A stretch of DNA of 64,000 nt. Origin: Catellatospora vulcania. GTDB lineage: Bacteria; Actinomycetota; Actinomycetes; Mycobacteriales; Micromonosporaceae. The DNA is taken from positions 402,784-466,783 of the forward strand of contig NZ_WARX01000007.1 of the NCBI RefSeq assembly GCF_009720385.1. Direction: 5' to 3'. Made by a program: the position numbers and the translations under genes. Each line of letters opens with the position of its first letter. Position 1 is the first letter of the stretch. Below, in pieces: positions 24,814-50,810 of this stretch. The notes under the pieces are model-generated. The model was not told the DNA's origin. It did no database searches and saw nothing but the letters and a program-made list of their open reading frames with translations.

Positions 24814-25862
24814 CCACACTCGCGATCGTCGGCACCGGCAACATCGCCGCCGGCTACCTGACCGACCTGCGCACCTACCCCGGCATCGAGGTCGCCGGCG
24901 GCTACGACAGCGACCCGGCGCAGTCCGCGGCGTTCGGGGCCGCGCACGACCTGCCGATCTACGGCAGCCTCGACGAGCTGCTCGCCGACGACAAGGTCGA
25001 CGTCGTGGTGAACCTGACCCCACTGGTGGCGCACGTGCCGGTCACGCGGGCGGCGCTGCTCGCGGGCAAACACGTGTTCAGCGAGAAGCCGCTCGCGCCG
25101 ACCGCGCACGAGGCGCGGTCACTGATCGCCGAGGCGGCGGCCCGGGGGCTGCGGCTGGGCTGCGCGCCGTTCACCTACCTCGGTGAGGCCATCCAGACCG
25201 CGTGGAAGCTGGTCCGCGACGACGCCGTCGGGCCGATCAAGCTGGTGTACGCCGAGGTCAACCACGACCGCATCGAGTCCTGGCACCCGGCCCCGCAGGG
25301 CCCGTACCGGTCCGGGCCGCTGTTCGACGTCGGCGTCTACTCGCTGACGGCGCTGACCGCGATGCTCGGCCCCGCGCGCCGGGTGTGGGCGTACGGCACG
25401 ATCCTCAAAGCGGACCGGGTCACCCTGTCCGGCGAGATGTTCTCCCCGCAGGCCCCCGACTTCTCCGTCGTCATCCTCGAACTGGCCGGCGGCGCGACCG
25501 TCCGCCTCACCGCGAACTTCTACGTCGGCGCGGGCACCCGCCAGTCCGGCATCGAGCTGCACGGCGAACGCGGCTCCATCCACATCGCCGACTGGACCAA
25601 CTTCGACTCCGAGATTCGTGCCGGCCTGCCCCCGGAGCCCGTCCCGCTGCTCGGCGACCCCTATCCCGGCATCCCCTGGGGCCGAGGCATCGCCGAGTTC
25701 GTCTCCGCGATCAACGAGGGCCGCCCCCACCGCTGCTCCGCCGAACACGCCGCCCACATCGTCGACATCCTCACTGCCGCCACCCACTCCCAACAAACCG
25801 GCACCCCCGTCGACGTCACCTCCACCTTCCCACCCCCACTCCCTCTCCCCTGGGCTGCTTGA
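24810..25862 (+). CDS. Gfo/Idh/MocA-family oxidoreductase
   Basis: 350 residues. The Rossmann N-terminus TLAIVGTGNIAAGYLTDLRTYPGIEVAGGYDSD binds NAD(P). VVVNLTPLVAHVPVTRAALLAGKHVFSEKPLAPTAHEA contains the EKP motif with the catalytic Lys. GPLFDVGVYSLTALTAMLGPAR is the usual second motif. It starts at GTG 24810, overlapping the dehydratase stop codon, and is translationally coupled. Together they suggest oxidation and dehydration of a sugar or sugar acid; the substrate is not known. A hairpin follows the stop. Confidence 0.9.
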   Translation: MTTLAIVGTGNIAAGYLTDLRTYPGIEVAGGYDSDPAQSAAFGAAHDLPIYGSLDELLADDKVDVVVNLTPLVAHVPVTRAALLAGKHVFSEKPLAPTAHEARSLIAEAAARGLRLGCAPFTYLGEAIQTAWKLVRDDAVGPIKLVYAEVNHDRIESWHPAPQGPYRSGPLFDVGVYSLTALTAMLGPARRVWAYGTILKADRVTLSGEMFSPQAPDFSVVILELAGGATVRLTANFYVGAGTRQSGIELHGERGSIHIADWTNFDSEIRAGLPPEPVPLLGDPYPGIPWGRGIAEFVSAINEGRPHRCSAEHAAHIVDILTAATHSQQTGTPVDVTSTFPPPLPLPWAA

Positions 25863-25863
25863 G

Positions 25864-25912
25864 AAGGAAGGGCACCTTCTTATTGCTATAGGTGGTGGAA
25901 GGTGCCCTTCCT
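25864..25912. repeat. Dispersed GAAGGG hairpin, copy 3, between convergent genes
   Basis: Left arm AAGGAAGGGCACCTTCT and right arm GGAAGGTGCCCTTCCT (25897-25912) match at 15 of 16 paired positions. It begins at the stop codon of the oxidoreductase and faces the convergent GDPD gene that ends at 26004. The best preserved of the three copies. Confidence 0.8.
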
Positions 25913-26003
25913 AACACTGCGGGTGCCGTGAGCAGGACGAAGGTGAACGCGGCGGTGCCCGGCAGGCGGGGAGACCTGCCGGGCACCTGGTGCGGTGCGG
26001 CCG

Positions 26004-27071
26004 TCAGCGCGCCTGGTACGCCTTCGGCAGCCGCATGCTTCGCTCGGCCATCAGCTCGCGTACCCGGTTCGGGTAGTCGGTGATGATGCCGTCGACGCCC
26101 ATGTCCATGAGCGCCGCCACGGTGGGCATGTCGTCACAGGTCCACGGGATGACCTTCAGGCCGCGGGCGTGCGCCCGGTCGACCATGGCCCGGTCAGGGT
26201 AGAACCGGAAACCCGGGTCGCCGATCTTGCCGTTCTGCGGGAAGCCGTAGTTCGGCGACAGCGCGGTGACACCTTCGATCGACGCGGCCGCGGCCACGAA
26301 GTCGCCGCCGAAGTCGTCCGCGTCGATGCCGCCCAGCCACGGCGACGCGCCCGGCTGGCCGACCTGCAGGAAGTCGTAGTTGGTCAGCGCCACCAGCGGC
26401 CACTTCGGCGCGAGGCGGTGCATGGCCATCAGCGCGCCCCAGTCGAAGGACTGGATGCTGACCTGCTTCTCGATGCCCGAGCGGCGGATCTCCTCGTACA
26501 CCCGGCGCACGAACAGCTCGCGCGGCGCGGTCTGCTCCGGCGCGCCCGCCTCGACCTTCGTCTCGATGTTGAGCGTGACCTGGTGCGCGCGGTGGCGCTT
26601 GACCAGGTCCAGCACGTCGCGCAGCTCGGCCATGCGCTGGCCCTTGATCTGCTGCTGCTCGGGGAAGCCCGGCAGCTGCTGGAACCCGCAGTCCATCGTC
26701 TTGACCTGCGCGAGCGTCAGGTCCTTGACGTACTTGCCGACGTACGGGTACATCGGGTCGCCGGGCGTGACCGGGGCGGTGTCGGCGCACTTCTGCGCGC
26801 TGACCTTGCGGTCGTGGGTGACGACGACCTTCGCGTCCTTCGTGATCTGGGTGTCCAGCTCCAGCGTGCTGACCCCGAGGCGCAGCGCCTTGGCGAAGCC
26901 TTCCAGGGACTCCTCGGTGGTCATGCCGATGCCGCCGCGGTGGGCCTGCAGGTCGAAGTGCGTCCGGTGGGGACGGTCGGCCGGGCCGTGGGGCGCCGAC
27001 GCGTGCGCGGCCGCGGGGACGGCGAGCGCCGGCACCACGGCCAGGGCGGCCAGGACGTGACGTAAGGACAT
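26004..27071 (-). CDS. Secreted glycerophosphodiester phosphodiesterase
   Basis: 355 residues. A signal peptide (MSLRHVLAALAVVPALAVPAAAHASA) precedes a GDPD TIM barrel: DLQAHRGGIGMTTEESLEGFAKAL (His44, Arg45), STLELDTQITKDAKVVVTHD (Glu71, Asp73 and His86, the metal and acid/base residues), VTLNIETK and IPWTCDDMPTVAALMDMGVDGIITDYPNRV at the C-terminus. It releases alcohols from glycerophosphodiesters outside the cell. No pho box is evident. It converges on the Gfo/Idh gene. Confidence 0.92.
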   Translation of the reverse strand: MSLRHVLAALAVVPALAVPAAAHASAPHGPADRPHRTHFDLQAHRGGIGMTTEESLEGFAKALRLGVSTLELDTQITKDAKVVVTHDRKVSAQKCADTAPVTPGDPMYPYVGKYVKDLTLAQVKTMDCGFQQLPGFPEQQQIKGQRMAELRDVLDLVKRHRAHQVTLNIETKVEAGAPEQTAPRELFVRRVYEEIRRSGIEKQVSIQSFDWGALMAMHRLAPKWPLVALTNYDFLQVGQPGASPWLGGIDADDFGGDFVAAAASIEGVTALSPNYGFPQNGKIGDPGFRFYPDRAMVDRAHARGLKVIPWTCDDMPTVAALMDMGVDGIITDYPNRVRELMAERSMRLPKAYQAR

Positions 27072-27307
27072 GGGGGTACCTCGGTTCCTTCAAGATCTTC
27101 TTCCGGTACGACCGTAGGAGCCGGGCCGGTACCCGTCATGACCTGGGCGTGAGGGGGTCATGAACGTTCGTGTACGGGCCGGTGCCGGTGCTCGGCACGA
27201 TCGGGCCGTCCGGCGGGCGGCTGGGGGGATGCCCTGGCGGCGATGTCGGGGTGCGGTCGGGGCGCGGCCCGGAGGCGGGCGACGCCGCACCGGCAGAGGA
27301 TCACCAT

Positions 27308-28016
27308 GTGAAGAAATCCTCAGCCGTCGTGCTGCTCCTCGCGCCGCTCATGCTCACCGCCTACGGGCTCGTCCGGATCGTCGGCAAGTCCGACGGGGTC
27401 TACGGGCCGGGCCTGGACTGGCAGGCCGCGCACCTGCTGGCGCTGGCCGGGATGGTCCTGTTCGTGCCGGGCATCCGCAGCCTCGCCGGGCTGCTGCCGC
27501 GCGGCCCGTGGCGCACGGGCGCCGTGGTGCTGTCCCTGGCCGGGCTCGCGGCCTCGATGGTCCAGTTCGGCGCGGACATCTGGTTCGGGCTGCGCGCCGC
27601 CGACAAGGCCGGGATGCGGGAGCTGTCGCAGAGCTTCGGTGACATCCCGGGCGTCGACCTGGTCGTGTACCAGGTGGGGCCGCAGCTGTTCTTCGTCGGC
27701 CTGCTCGTGCTGTCGGTCCTGCTGGCCCGCGCGAAGCGGCTGCCGTGGTGGAGCCCGGTGGTTCTGCTCGCCGGCATCGCTTCGGCGGCGGTGTCACTCG
27801 ACCTGCTGCCGGTGTCGGGACTGCTGATGTTGGCGGCCCTGTGGCCGGCGACGCGCGGCGGCTCCGCCGCCACGCCCACCAGCGGCCGTGCGGCCACGTC
27901 AACCGGCGACTCCGGCACGGTCACGGCGACCGGCGATCAGGATGCCGCGGCGCGGCGCGGCGGCGGTGGCATCGTCCACATCCGGGCCGAGGTGCCGGCG
28001 GGGCCGCCGCCGCGCG

Positions 28017-28027
<11 letters not shown>
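27308..28027 (+). CDS. Polytopic membrane protein, unknown function
   Basis: 239 residues with about five to six hydrophobic segments: SSAVVLLLAPLMLTAYGLV, LLALAGMVLFVPGIRSLAGLL, GAVVLSLAGLAASMVQFGADIW, VGPQLFFVGLLVLSVLLA, WSPVVLLAGIASAAVSLDLL, and a polar disordered C-tail rich in Thr, Ser and Gly. I do not recognise a named family with confidence (perhaps a DUF998-type small membrane protein). GTG 27308 follows AGAGGATCACC. Its last 11 bases overlap the end of the convergent siderophore ATPase gene. Confidence 0.7.
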
Positions 28028-28823
<796 letters not shown>

Positions 28824-28825
28824 GG

Positions 28826-29953
28826 TCAGCCTCCACTGCCGGCGCGGTTGGAGCGGACCAGGAGCCGGAGCAGGAACCCGGCGCCGATGGCCCCGGTCAC
28901 CACCCCGACGGGCAGGTCCGTGTCGGGGAGCAGGCGCCGGGCCAGCAGGTCGCTGCCGGACACCAGCAGGACCCCGGTCAGCGCGGACAGCAGCACCGGC
29001 GGTGCGGACAGCCGGGCCAGCCGCTGCGCGATCTGCGGCGCGGCCAGCGACACGAACAGCACCGGCCCGGCCGCGGCGGTCGCGAACGACACCAGCGCGA
29101 CGCTGACCAGCAGCAGCAGCCCGCGGGCCAGCTGCACGGGGGTGCCCAGGCCGCGGGCGACGTCGTCACCGAGCTGCAGGTTGCGGTTCCACCCGGCCAG
29201 CAGCAGGGCCGCGGGCAGCAGCACCGCGACGGCGACACCCAGCGGGCGTACGGACTCCCAGCCGCGCCCGTTCAGGTTGCCGACCAGCCAGCCGACCGCC
29301 TCCTGGGCCTGGTGCATCTTCGCGCGGGTGAGCAGGTAGTCGGTGGCGCTGGTGCACATCCAGGACACGCCGATGCCGACCAGCACGATGCGGAACCCGG
29401 TGCTGCCGCGCCGCCAGGCCAGCAGGTACACGGCGAGCGCGCCGAGCAGCCCGCCCGCCAGGCCCAGCGTCGGCGTGCCGAGGGTGTCGCCGAAGCCGAG
29501 CACGATGCCCGCGACGACGGCGGTGGTGGCCCCGGCGTTGATGCCGACCATGTCGGGGCTGGCCAGGGGGTTGCGGGTGATCGCCTGCAGCACCGCGCCG
29601 GAGGCCGCGAACGCCGCGCCGACCAGCACTCCGGTCAGCGCGCGGGGCAGCCGCACCTCGTGCACGACGAAGACGGTGCCGCGCGCACCGGAGCGCCACA
29701 GCGCCGGCACCACGTCCACCAGCGGCACGGGGTAGTCGCCGAGCGCCAGGCCGAGGCAGAACACGGCGAACGCGGCGAGCGCCGTGACGACGCACATGAC
29801 GGCCAGGCGTGGGCGCAGCGGAAGGCCGAACAAGGACCGGTGCAGGGCGGTCCGTGACCGGTCGCCGGTCGTCGGGACCGGACCAGCCGCATACGGGTCG
29901 GCCAGGACGGTGGGCGTCGGCGCGCCGGGGACCGGAGGTGTCACGGCGTTCAC
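28826..29953 (-). CDS. Ferric-siderophore ABC permease (FecCD family), second
   Basis: 375 residues. The N-terminal 60 are Pro/Thr-rich and probably cytosolic. The FecCD core then shows RLPRALTGVLVGAAFAASGAVLQAITRNPLASPDMVGINAGATTAVVAG and RRLLPDTDLPVGVVTGAIGAGFLLRLLVR, with about nine membrane helices. GTG 29953 overlaps the stop codon of the first permease (GTGA). Together with that permease it forms a heterodimeric import channel. Confidence 0.93.
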   Translation of the reverse strand: MNAVTPPVPGAPTPTVLADPYAAGPVPTTGDRSRTALHRSLFGLPLRPRLAVMCVVTALAAFAVFCLGLALGDYPVPLVDVVPALWRSGARGTVFVVHEVRLPRALTGVLVGAAFAASGAVLQAITRNPLASPDMVGINAGATTAVVAGIVLGFGDTLGTPTLGLAGGLLGALAVYLLAWRRGSTGFRIVLVGIGVSWMCTSATDYLLTRAKMHQAQEAVGWLVGNLNGRGWESVRPLGVAVAVLLPAALLLAGWNRNLQLGDDVARGLGTPVQLARGLLLLVSVALVSFATAAAGPVLFVSLAAPQIAQRLARLSAPPVLLSALTGVLLVSGSDLLARRLLPDTDLPVGVVTGAIGAGFLLRLLVRSNRAGSGG

Positions 29954-30981
29954 ATCTCGGCCAGGCGTCGGCGGCGGGCCAGGGCGATGAAGAACGGGCC
30001 GCCGAGGAACGCGACCACGATGCCGGCCTGGATCTCCTCGGGGCGGGCGACGACACGGCCGAGCACGTCGGCCGCGATCAGCAGGCATGGCGCGCCGAGC
30101 AGGGTCAGCGCGAGGATGCGCCGGTGGTCGGGGCCGGTGACCATGCGGGCCAGGTGCGGGGTGACCAGGCCGATGAAGACGATCGGCCCGGCCAGCGCGA
30201 CGGCGGTGCCGGCCAGCACGGTGATGGCCAGGGTGGCCCGCAGCCGGATCAGGCCGACGCGGCGGCCCAGCGCTGCGGCGACGTCCTCGCCGAGGGCGAG
30301 GCTGTTCAGCGCGGGTGCGGTGGCCAGGGCGAGCACCGCCGCGGCGGCCAGCAGCGGGGTCACCTGCCACAGCGTGGCGGCGTCGGCGGAGGTGAGCGAG
30401 CCGGCGGCCCAGAACCGGAACCGGTCCAGCGCGAGCGGGTTGCGCAGCACCAGGGCGCTGGTGAACGAGCCGAGCAGGAACGTCACCGCGATGCCGGCCA
30501 GCGCCGTCTTGACCGGGGTCGCGCCGCCGCGGCCCAGGCCGCCGAGCAGGTGGACGCTGACCGCGCCGGCGAGCGCGCCTGCGAACGCGTACCAGATGAG
30601 GTCGGTGGGTGCGGTGCTCCCGCCGAACGCGGCGACCGCGAGCACGATGGCGAACGAGGCCCCGGCGCTGACCCCGAGCAGGCCGGGGTCGGCGAGCGGG
30701 TTGCGGGTCAGGCCCTGCATGAGCGCGCCGGCCAGGCCGAGGGCCGCGCCGACGAGCAGCCCGGCGGCGGTGCGCGGCATCCGCACGTGCCAGACGATGG
30801 CCTCGATCTGGGGATCGACGCGGGCGCGGTCGAGCAGCGCGTCGGCGACCTGTCCGAGGGGGACGGCGCGGCTGCCGAAGGCCAGCGAGAGCAGGCACAG
30901 CACGGCCAGCAGCAGCGCGGCCGCGGGCAGGTACGCGGCGGCGCGGCGCAGCGGGGCAGGTGGCGGGGGAGCGGGGGTCAC
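29950..30981 (-). CDS. Ferric-siderophore ABC permease (FecCD family), first
   Basis: 343 residues. Typical FecCD features: VRMPRTAAGLLVGAALGLAGALMQGLTRNPLADPGLLGVSAGASFAIV, the ATPase-docking TPHLARMVTGPDHRRILALTLLGAPCLLIAADVLGRVVARPEEIQAGIVVAFLGGPFFIAL and around nine membrane helices. It begins at GTG 30981 and is the first gene of the transport operon. A DtxR/IdeR-like box lies about 22 bases upstream (31003-31021). It is divergent from the binding lipoprotein and the NRPS. Confidence 0.94.
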   Translation of the reverse strand: MTPAPPPPAPLRRAAAYLPAAALLLAVLCLLSLAFGSRAVPLGQVADALLDRARVDPQIEAIVWHVRMPRTAAGLLVGAALGLAGALMQGLTRNPLADPGLLGVSAGASFAIVLAVAAFGGSTAPTDLIWYAFAGALAGAVSVHLLGGLGRGGATPVKTALAGIAVTFLLGSFTSALVLRNPLALDRFRFWAAGSLTSADAATLWQVTPLLAAAAVLALATAPALNSLALGEDVAAALGRRVGLIRLRATLAITVLAGTAVALAGPIVFIGLVTPHLARMVTGPDHRRILALTLLGAPCLLIAADVLGRVVARPEEIQAGIVVAFLGGPFFIALARRRRLAEM

Positions 30982-31002
30982 GTCGACCTCATGACCGTCA
31001 TC

Positions 31003-31021
31003 TTAAGTGAGCCTTGCCTTA
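31003..31021 (-). promoter_or_regulatory. Iron box (DtxR/IdeR type) for the permease operon
   Basis: TTAAGTGAGCCTTGCCTTA matches 14 of 19 positions of the consensus TTAGGTTAGSCTAACCTAA. It lies 22 bases before the permease start. Iron repression through an IdeR/DmdR homologue is inferred. Confidence 0.7.
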
Positions 31022-31066
31022 CTGCACGACCGGGCATGAGCTGGGCAAAAGCTACGAATCTTGAAA

Positions 31067-31085
31067 TTAGGTTAGCCTTACTTTA
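31067..31085 (+). promoter_or_regulatory. Iron box (DtxR/IdeR type) for the binding protein/NRPS operon
   Basis: TTAGGTTAGCCTTACTTTA matches 16 of 19 consensus positions, including the whole left half. It is 38 bases before the ATG at 31124 and would place both the uptake lipoprotein and the NRPS under iron control. Confidence 0.82.
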
Positions 31086-31123
31086 CCATCCCCTCAGTTG
31101 CCCACCCACGTCGAGGGGAAGTC

Positions 31124-32164
31124 ATGTCCACCCTGCCGAAGCACGCCGACCCGGTGCGCGCACGTCGCATGTGGTCGGTCACCGGCCGCATGACCGCGGC
31201 GCTCGCCGTGGCCGCGCTGGCCCTCACCGCCTGCGGCGGTGGCCCGGCCGCGACGCCCGCGCCGAGCGGTTCCGCAGCTCAGGGCGCAACCTTCCCCGTC
31301 ACCGTGGCGCACAAGTACGGCGACACCGTCATCGACAAGGCCCCGACCCGCGTGGTCACCCTCGGGCTCAGCGACCAGGACCCGGTGCTCGCCCTGGGCA
31401 TCGTGCCGGTCGGCGCCATCGACTGGTTCGGCGAGCGCCCCTACGGCAAGTGGCCGTGGGCGCAGCCGCTGTGGGCCGGCAAGGCTCCCGAGGTCGTCGG
31501 CGAACGCGACGACTACAACCTGGAGAAGATCGCGGCGCTGAACCCCGACCTGATCATCGGCATGTACTCGGGCATGAGCCAGGAGCAGTACACCAAGCTC
31601 ACCCAGATCGCGCCGACCGTGGCGCAGGTCAAGGGCTACGACGACTACAGCGCGCCGTGGCAGGAGATGACCATGCACGCGGGCCGGGCGCTCGGGCAGT
31701 CCGCCAAGGCCGCGCAGCTGATCGCCGCGATCGACCAGCGGCTGACCGACCTCAAGACCAAGAACCCGCAGTTCGCCGGCAAGACGGTGGCCGTGGTCGA
31801 GCCCTACGAGCCGGGCAAGTACGCCGTGTTCGCGCCCAGCGACCCGAAGGTCGTGCTGCTCACGCAGCTCGGCTTCACCGTGCCGGAGGCCATCGTCAAG
31901 GCCGCGGGCAGCGAGTACGCCGCCGAGATCGGCTCCGAGCGGCTCGACCTGATCGATGTGGACAAGCTGGTCTTCCTCACCGCCGACGCGTCCACCGAGA
32001 AGACCGTCAAGGCCGACAAGGTCTACACCACGCTCAAGGTCGCCAAGGAGAACCGGGCCGTGTTCCTGCCGTACGAGACGCCGCCGCTGGGCGCCGCGCT
32101 GTCCTTCGGCACGGTGCTGAGCATCCCGTACGCGCTGGACCAGCTGGTCCCGCTGCTCGGCTGA
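31124..32164 (+). CDS. Ferric-siderophore-binding lipoprotein (FecB/FhuD-like)
   Basis: 346 residues. The signal peptide ends in lipobox LTAC (Cys37), so the protein is lipid-anchored outside the membrane. The mature part is a class III substrate-binding protein: [73 protein letters not shown], and a C-terminal lobe with [18 protein letters not shown]. It delivers the iron-siderophore to the FecCD permeases encoded divergently. It lies 58 bp before the NRPS gene with no terminator between them, so they are probably one transcript. Confidence 0.94.
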   Translation: MSTLPKHADPVRARRMWSVTGRMTAALAVAALALTACGGGPAATPAPSGSAAQGATFPVTVAHKYGDTVIDKAPTRVVTLGLSDQDPVLALGIVPVGAIDWFGERPYGKWPWAQPLWAGKAPEVVGERDDYNLEKIAALNPDLIIGMYSGMSQEQYTKLTQIAPTVAQVKGYDDYSAPWQEMTMHAGRALGQSAKAAQLIAAIDQRLTDLKTKNPQFAGKTVAVVEPYEPGKYAVFAPSDPKVVLLTQLGFTVPEAIVKAAGSEYAAEIGSERLDLIDVDKLVFLTADASTEKTVKADKVYTTLKVAKENRAVFLPYETPPLGAALSFGTVLSIPYALDQLVPLLG

Positions 32165-32222
32165 GCACCCGTCCCACCGCTACCACCGCGCCACCCGTAC
32201 CGCCCCCGAAAGGTGTCTCCCC

Positions 32223-48289
<16,067 letters not shown>

Positions 48290-48293
<4 letters not shown>

Positions 48294-48505
48294 CCAACCC
48301 GTTCGAAGACGCCGACGGCCGCTACCTCGTGCTCGTCAACGACGAGGACCAGCACTCGCTGTGGCCCGCCTTCGCGGCCGTACCGGCGGGCTGGCACAGC
48401 GTGTTCGGCGAGGACACCCGCGAGGCGTGCCTGGCCTACGTCGAGGCCAACTGGACCGACCTGCGCCCGCGCACCCTGCGCGAACGCATGGAGGCAGCGG
48501 CCTGA
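48290..48505 (+). CDS. MbtH-family NRPS chaperone
   Basis: 71 residues. [63 protein letters not shown] has all the invariant residues of MbtH proteins (NPF, the SLWP Trp, PxGW and NWTDLRP). These bind and activate adenylation domains. Its ATG at 48290 overlaps the NRPS stop by four bases (ATGA), so translation is coupled and the stoichiometry linked. Last gene of the iron-box operon. Confidence 0.97.
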
Positions 48506-48518
48506 GTGCCAAGGCGCG

Positions 48519-48548
48519 GGACGGCCGCGTCGGATGAAGCGGCCGTCC
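48519..48548 (+). terminator. Terminator hairpin of the siderophore operon
   Basis: GGACGGCCGC and GCGGCCGTCC form a perfect 10-bp stem with a 10-base loop, 13 bases after the mbtH-like stop codon. No T run, as usual in high-GC actinomycetes. Confidence 0.78.
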
Positions 48549-48686
48549 TGCCCCCGGTGAACGATGCACGCCGTCGCAGCGTCATCGGAGTGCGTCAAGC
48601 AAGGCGTTTCCGGCGGTGTCGTTGGACCAGAGAGAATCCCGAAGCTCAGCGAGGTTCATCAGCTGGCCTATCCGCCGCCCGGCCGT

Positions 48687-48878
48687 TCAGTAGTGGGCCA
48701 GGATCTGCTTGACCGGGTGGCCGAGCAGGCCGGCGACTTCGGCCAGTTCTGCCGCGTCGAGCTCGTACTTGGCGCGGGTCGGGTTCATGGCGCTCACCTC
48801 GAATCGGGCGAAGCCGACCGGCCAGCCAGGCTGCCAGTCCCGGTCGCTCGGGATCAGGCGGATGTAGCTGTCGCTCAC
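48687..48878 (-). CDS. Small hypothetical protein
   Basis: 63 residues from GTG 48878 (67 from ATG 48890): SDSYIRLIPSDRDWQPGW, then PVGFARFEVSAMN and a final helix ELDAAELAEVAGLLGHPVKQILAHY. The composition, with well placed Trp, Tyr and Phe, looks like a real protein and not like an out-of-frame reading. It has no signal peptide and I recognise no family. It is divergent from the AraC gene. The frame continues far upstream opposite that gene, but only this portion reads convincingly. Confidence 0.45.
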   Translation of the reverse strand: MSDSYIRLIPSDRDWQPGWPVGFARFEVSAMNPTRAKYELDAAELAEVAGLLGHPVKQILAHY

Positions 48879-48977
48879 GCCCCACAGCATGCCCGACGAC
48901 CAGGTTGCCCGCCAGGTCGGCCGGTGACCTCGAACCGCCGCGGGTGGTTCGGGGCCGATTCGTGCTTCAATCGGATC

Positions 48978-49883
48978 ATGGAGCTCGATGAGCTGCGGGC
49001 GTTGCTGGGCCGGCACGCCCGGCCCGACATGACCACCGCGATCGACGGTGTCCTGATCTCGAAGGTCGACCAGCGGAGCCAGCCGTCGCCGTCGATGACC
49101 GGCAGCGTCATGGCGCTCATCGCACAGGGCGCCAAACGGATCGCGCTCGGCGAGCGGGTCTACGAGTACCGCGCCGGCCAGTACCTCGTAGCGTCGGTGG
49201 ATCTTCCGGTCACCGGCCATTTCACCAAGGCGAGCCCGGAGCAGCCTGCGCTCGGCTTCGGCCTCGTCCTGCACCCGGCCACGGTGGCGGAACTGCTGCT
49301 GCAGGCGGCTCCCGGGGACGTGCCGTCCACAGGGGCCGCTGCGCCGTCGGCCATGGTCGTCAGCGACGCGCCCGACGAACTCGTGGACGCGGTGGTCCGG
49401 CTGGTGCGCCTGCTCGACCGTCCCCGGGACGCCGCGGTGCTCGCGCCCCTGATCAAGCGCGAGATCCTGTGGCGGCTCATCAGCGGCGAGCAGGGCGCCG
49501 TCGTACGCCAGCTCGGCCTGGCCGACAGCAGCCTGACCCACATCGCGCGGGCGGTCCGGTGGATCCGCGAGCACTACGCACAGGCGTTCCGGGTCGAGGA
49601 GGTGGCACAGCTGGCCGGGATGAGCGTGTCCGCCTTCTACCGCAACTTCCAGGCCGTCACCGCGATGAGCCCGATCCAGTTCCAGAAGCAGATCCGGCTG
49701 CAGGAGGCCCGGCTGTTGCTGGCCACGCACCCGAACGACGTCACCGGTGTCGGCATCCGCGTCGGCTACGACAGCGCGTCGCAGTTCAGCCGCGAGTACC
49801 GCCGCCAATTCGGTGCCCCGCCCAGCCAGGACGCCGCCCGCCTGCGCGACTCGGCGTTCACCATGGCGCCGTCCCTGGTGTGA
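48978..49883 (+). CDS. AraC-family regulator with AraC_N domain
   Basis: 301 residues. The N-terminal half is the AraC_N cupin-like sensor (LISKVDQRSQPSPSMTGSVMALIAQGAKRIALGERVYEYRAGQYLVASVDLPVTGHFTKASPEQPALGFGL). The C-terminal DNA-binding half has two helix-turn-helix units: RVEEVAQLAGMSVSAFYRNFQAVTAMSPIQFQKQIRLQEAR and GVGIRVGYDSASQFSREYRRQFGAPP. Such regulators usually sit beside and activate a dehydrogenase gene; here the SDR gene converges from 50694. The inducer is unknown. Confidence 0.92.
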   Translation: MELDELRALLGRHARPDMTTAIDGVLISKVDQRSQPSPSMTGSVMALIAQGAKRIALGERVYEYRAGQYLVASVDLPVTGHFTKASPEQPALGFGLVLHPATVAELLLQAAPGDVPSTGAAAPSAMVVSDAPDELVDAVVRLVRLLDRPRDAAVLAPLIKREILWRLISGEQGAVVRQLGLADSSLTHIARAVRWIREHYAQAFRVEEVAQLAGMSVSAFYRNFQAVTAMSPIQFQKQIRLQEARLLLATHPNDVTGVGIRVGYDSASQFSREYRRQFGAPPSQDAARLRDSAFTMAPSLV

Positions 49884-49941
49884 CGGCATGGGCCCGGGAG
49901 CCGTCGCGTCGTGCGGCAGCTCCCGGGACGTGGTTCAGAGA

Positions 49942-50694
49942 TCAGAGGTTGTACCCGCCGGCGACCTCGATGTTCTGCGCGGTGACCCAGCGGCCTTCGT
50001 CGCCGAGCAGTGCCGCGATGAGCAGGCCGATGTCATCGGGCTCGCCCATCCGGCCGAGCGCGGTCCGAGCGGAGATGTCGGCGACGGCGTCGGCGTAGAG
50101 GCTCCAGTCGGCGATGTTGGTGCGGGTGGGGCCGGGGGAGACGGCGTTGACGCGGATGCCGCGTACGCTCAGCTCCTTGGCCAGGTAGCGGGTCAGCACG
50201 AGGAGGCCGCCCTTCATCGAGGCGTACGCGGAGTATCCGGGCTCCATACCGGACAGCAGCGCCGAGTTGCTGGCCACGTTGACGATGGCGCCGTTGTCGG
50301 CCAGCAGCGGCAGCAGGGTCTGGGTCAGGAAGTAGGGCCCCTTGAGCAGCACCCGCATGAACCTGTCGAACAGCTCCTCGGTCGTGTCCTCGAACATCGC
50401 CATCTGGCCGAAGCCCGCGTTGTTGACCAGGTGGTCGAACGTGTCGCGGCCCCAGGTGTCGCGCAGCGCCGCGACGACCGATGCGCGGAAGGCCGGGAAG
50501 GTCTCGCTGCGGCCGACGTCCAGCGGGAGCGCGACGGCTGTGCCGCCCTCGTTCTCGATGCTCGCTACGGTGTCCAGCGCGCCGGACGGGTTGCCGTGGT
50601 AGGTGAGGATCACCCCCGAGCCGCGCTTGGCGAGCTGGACGGCTGCGCTCTGCCCGATGCCGGAGCTGGCGCCGATGACGATGGCGATCTGCAT
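49942..50694 (-). CDS. SDR-family oxidoreductase
   Basis: 250 residues. The cofactor motif GASSGIGQ near the N-terminus, LVNNAGFGQ, the catalytic Ser in NVASNSALLSG and YSAYASMKGG (Tyr-x3-Lys) are complete. PGPTRTNIADW and AQNIEVAGGYNL close the fold. It is probably NADPH-dependent (no acidic residue after the first strand's loop: LTYHGNPSG). ATG 50694 is chosen over a longer frame to 50730. It converges with the AraC regulator gene, which probably controls it. Confidence 0.9.
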   Translation of the reverse strand: MQIAIVIGASSGIGQSAAVQLAKRGSGVILTYHGNPSGALDTVASIENEGGTAVALPLDVGRSETFPAFRASVVAALRDTWGRDTFDHLVNNAGFGQMAMFEDTTEELFDRFMRVLLKGPYFLTQTLLPLLADNGAIVNVASNSALLSGMEPGYSAYASMKGGLLVLTRYLAKELSVRGIRVNAVSPGPTRTNIADWSLYADAVADISARTALGRMGEPDDIGLLIAALLGDEGRWVTAQNIEVAGGYNL

Positions 50695-50810
50695 GGTTCC
50701 GCCTGATTCACTCGCGGAGTGCTCTCGCACCCCTGGTATATCGACGTAACCAGCTAAGCAGCGTGAGCTGCCCAGACGTTAGAACCATGCTCCTGGCCTC
50801 TTGCCTGATC

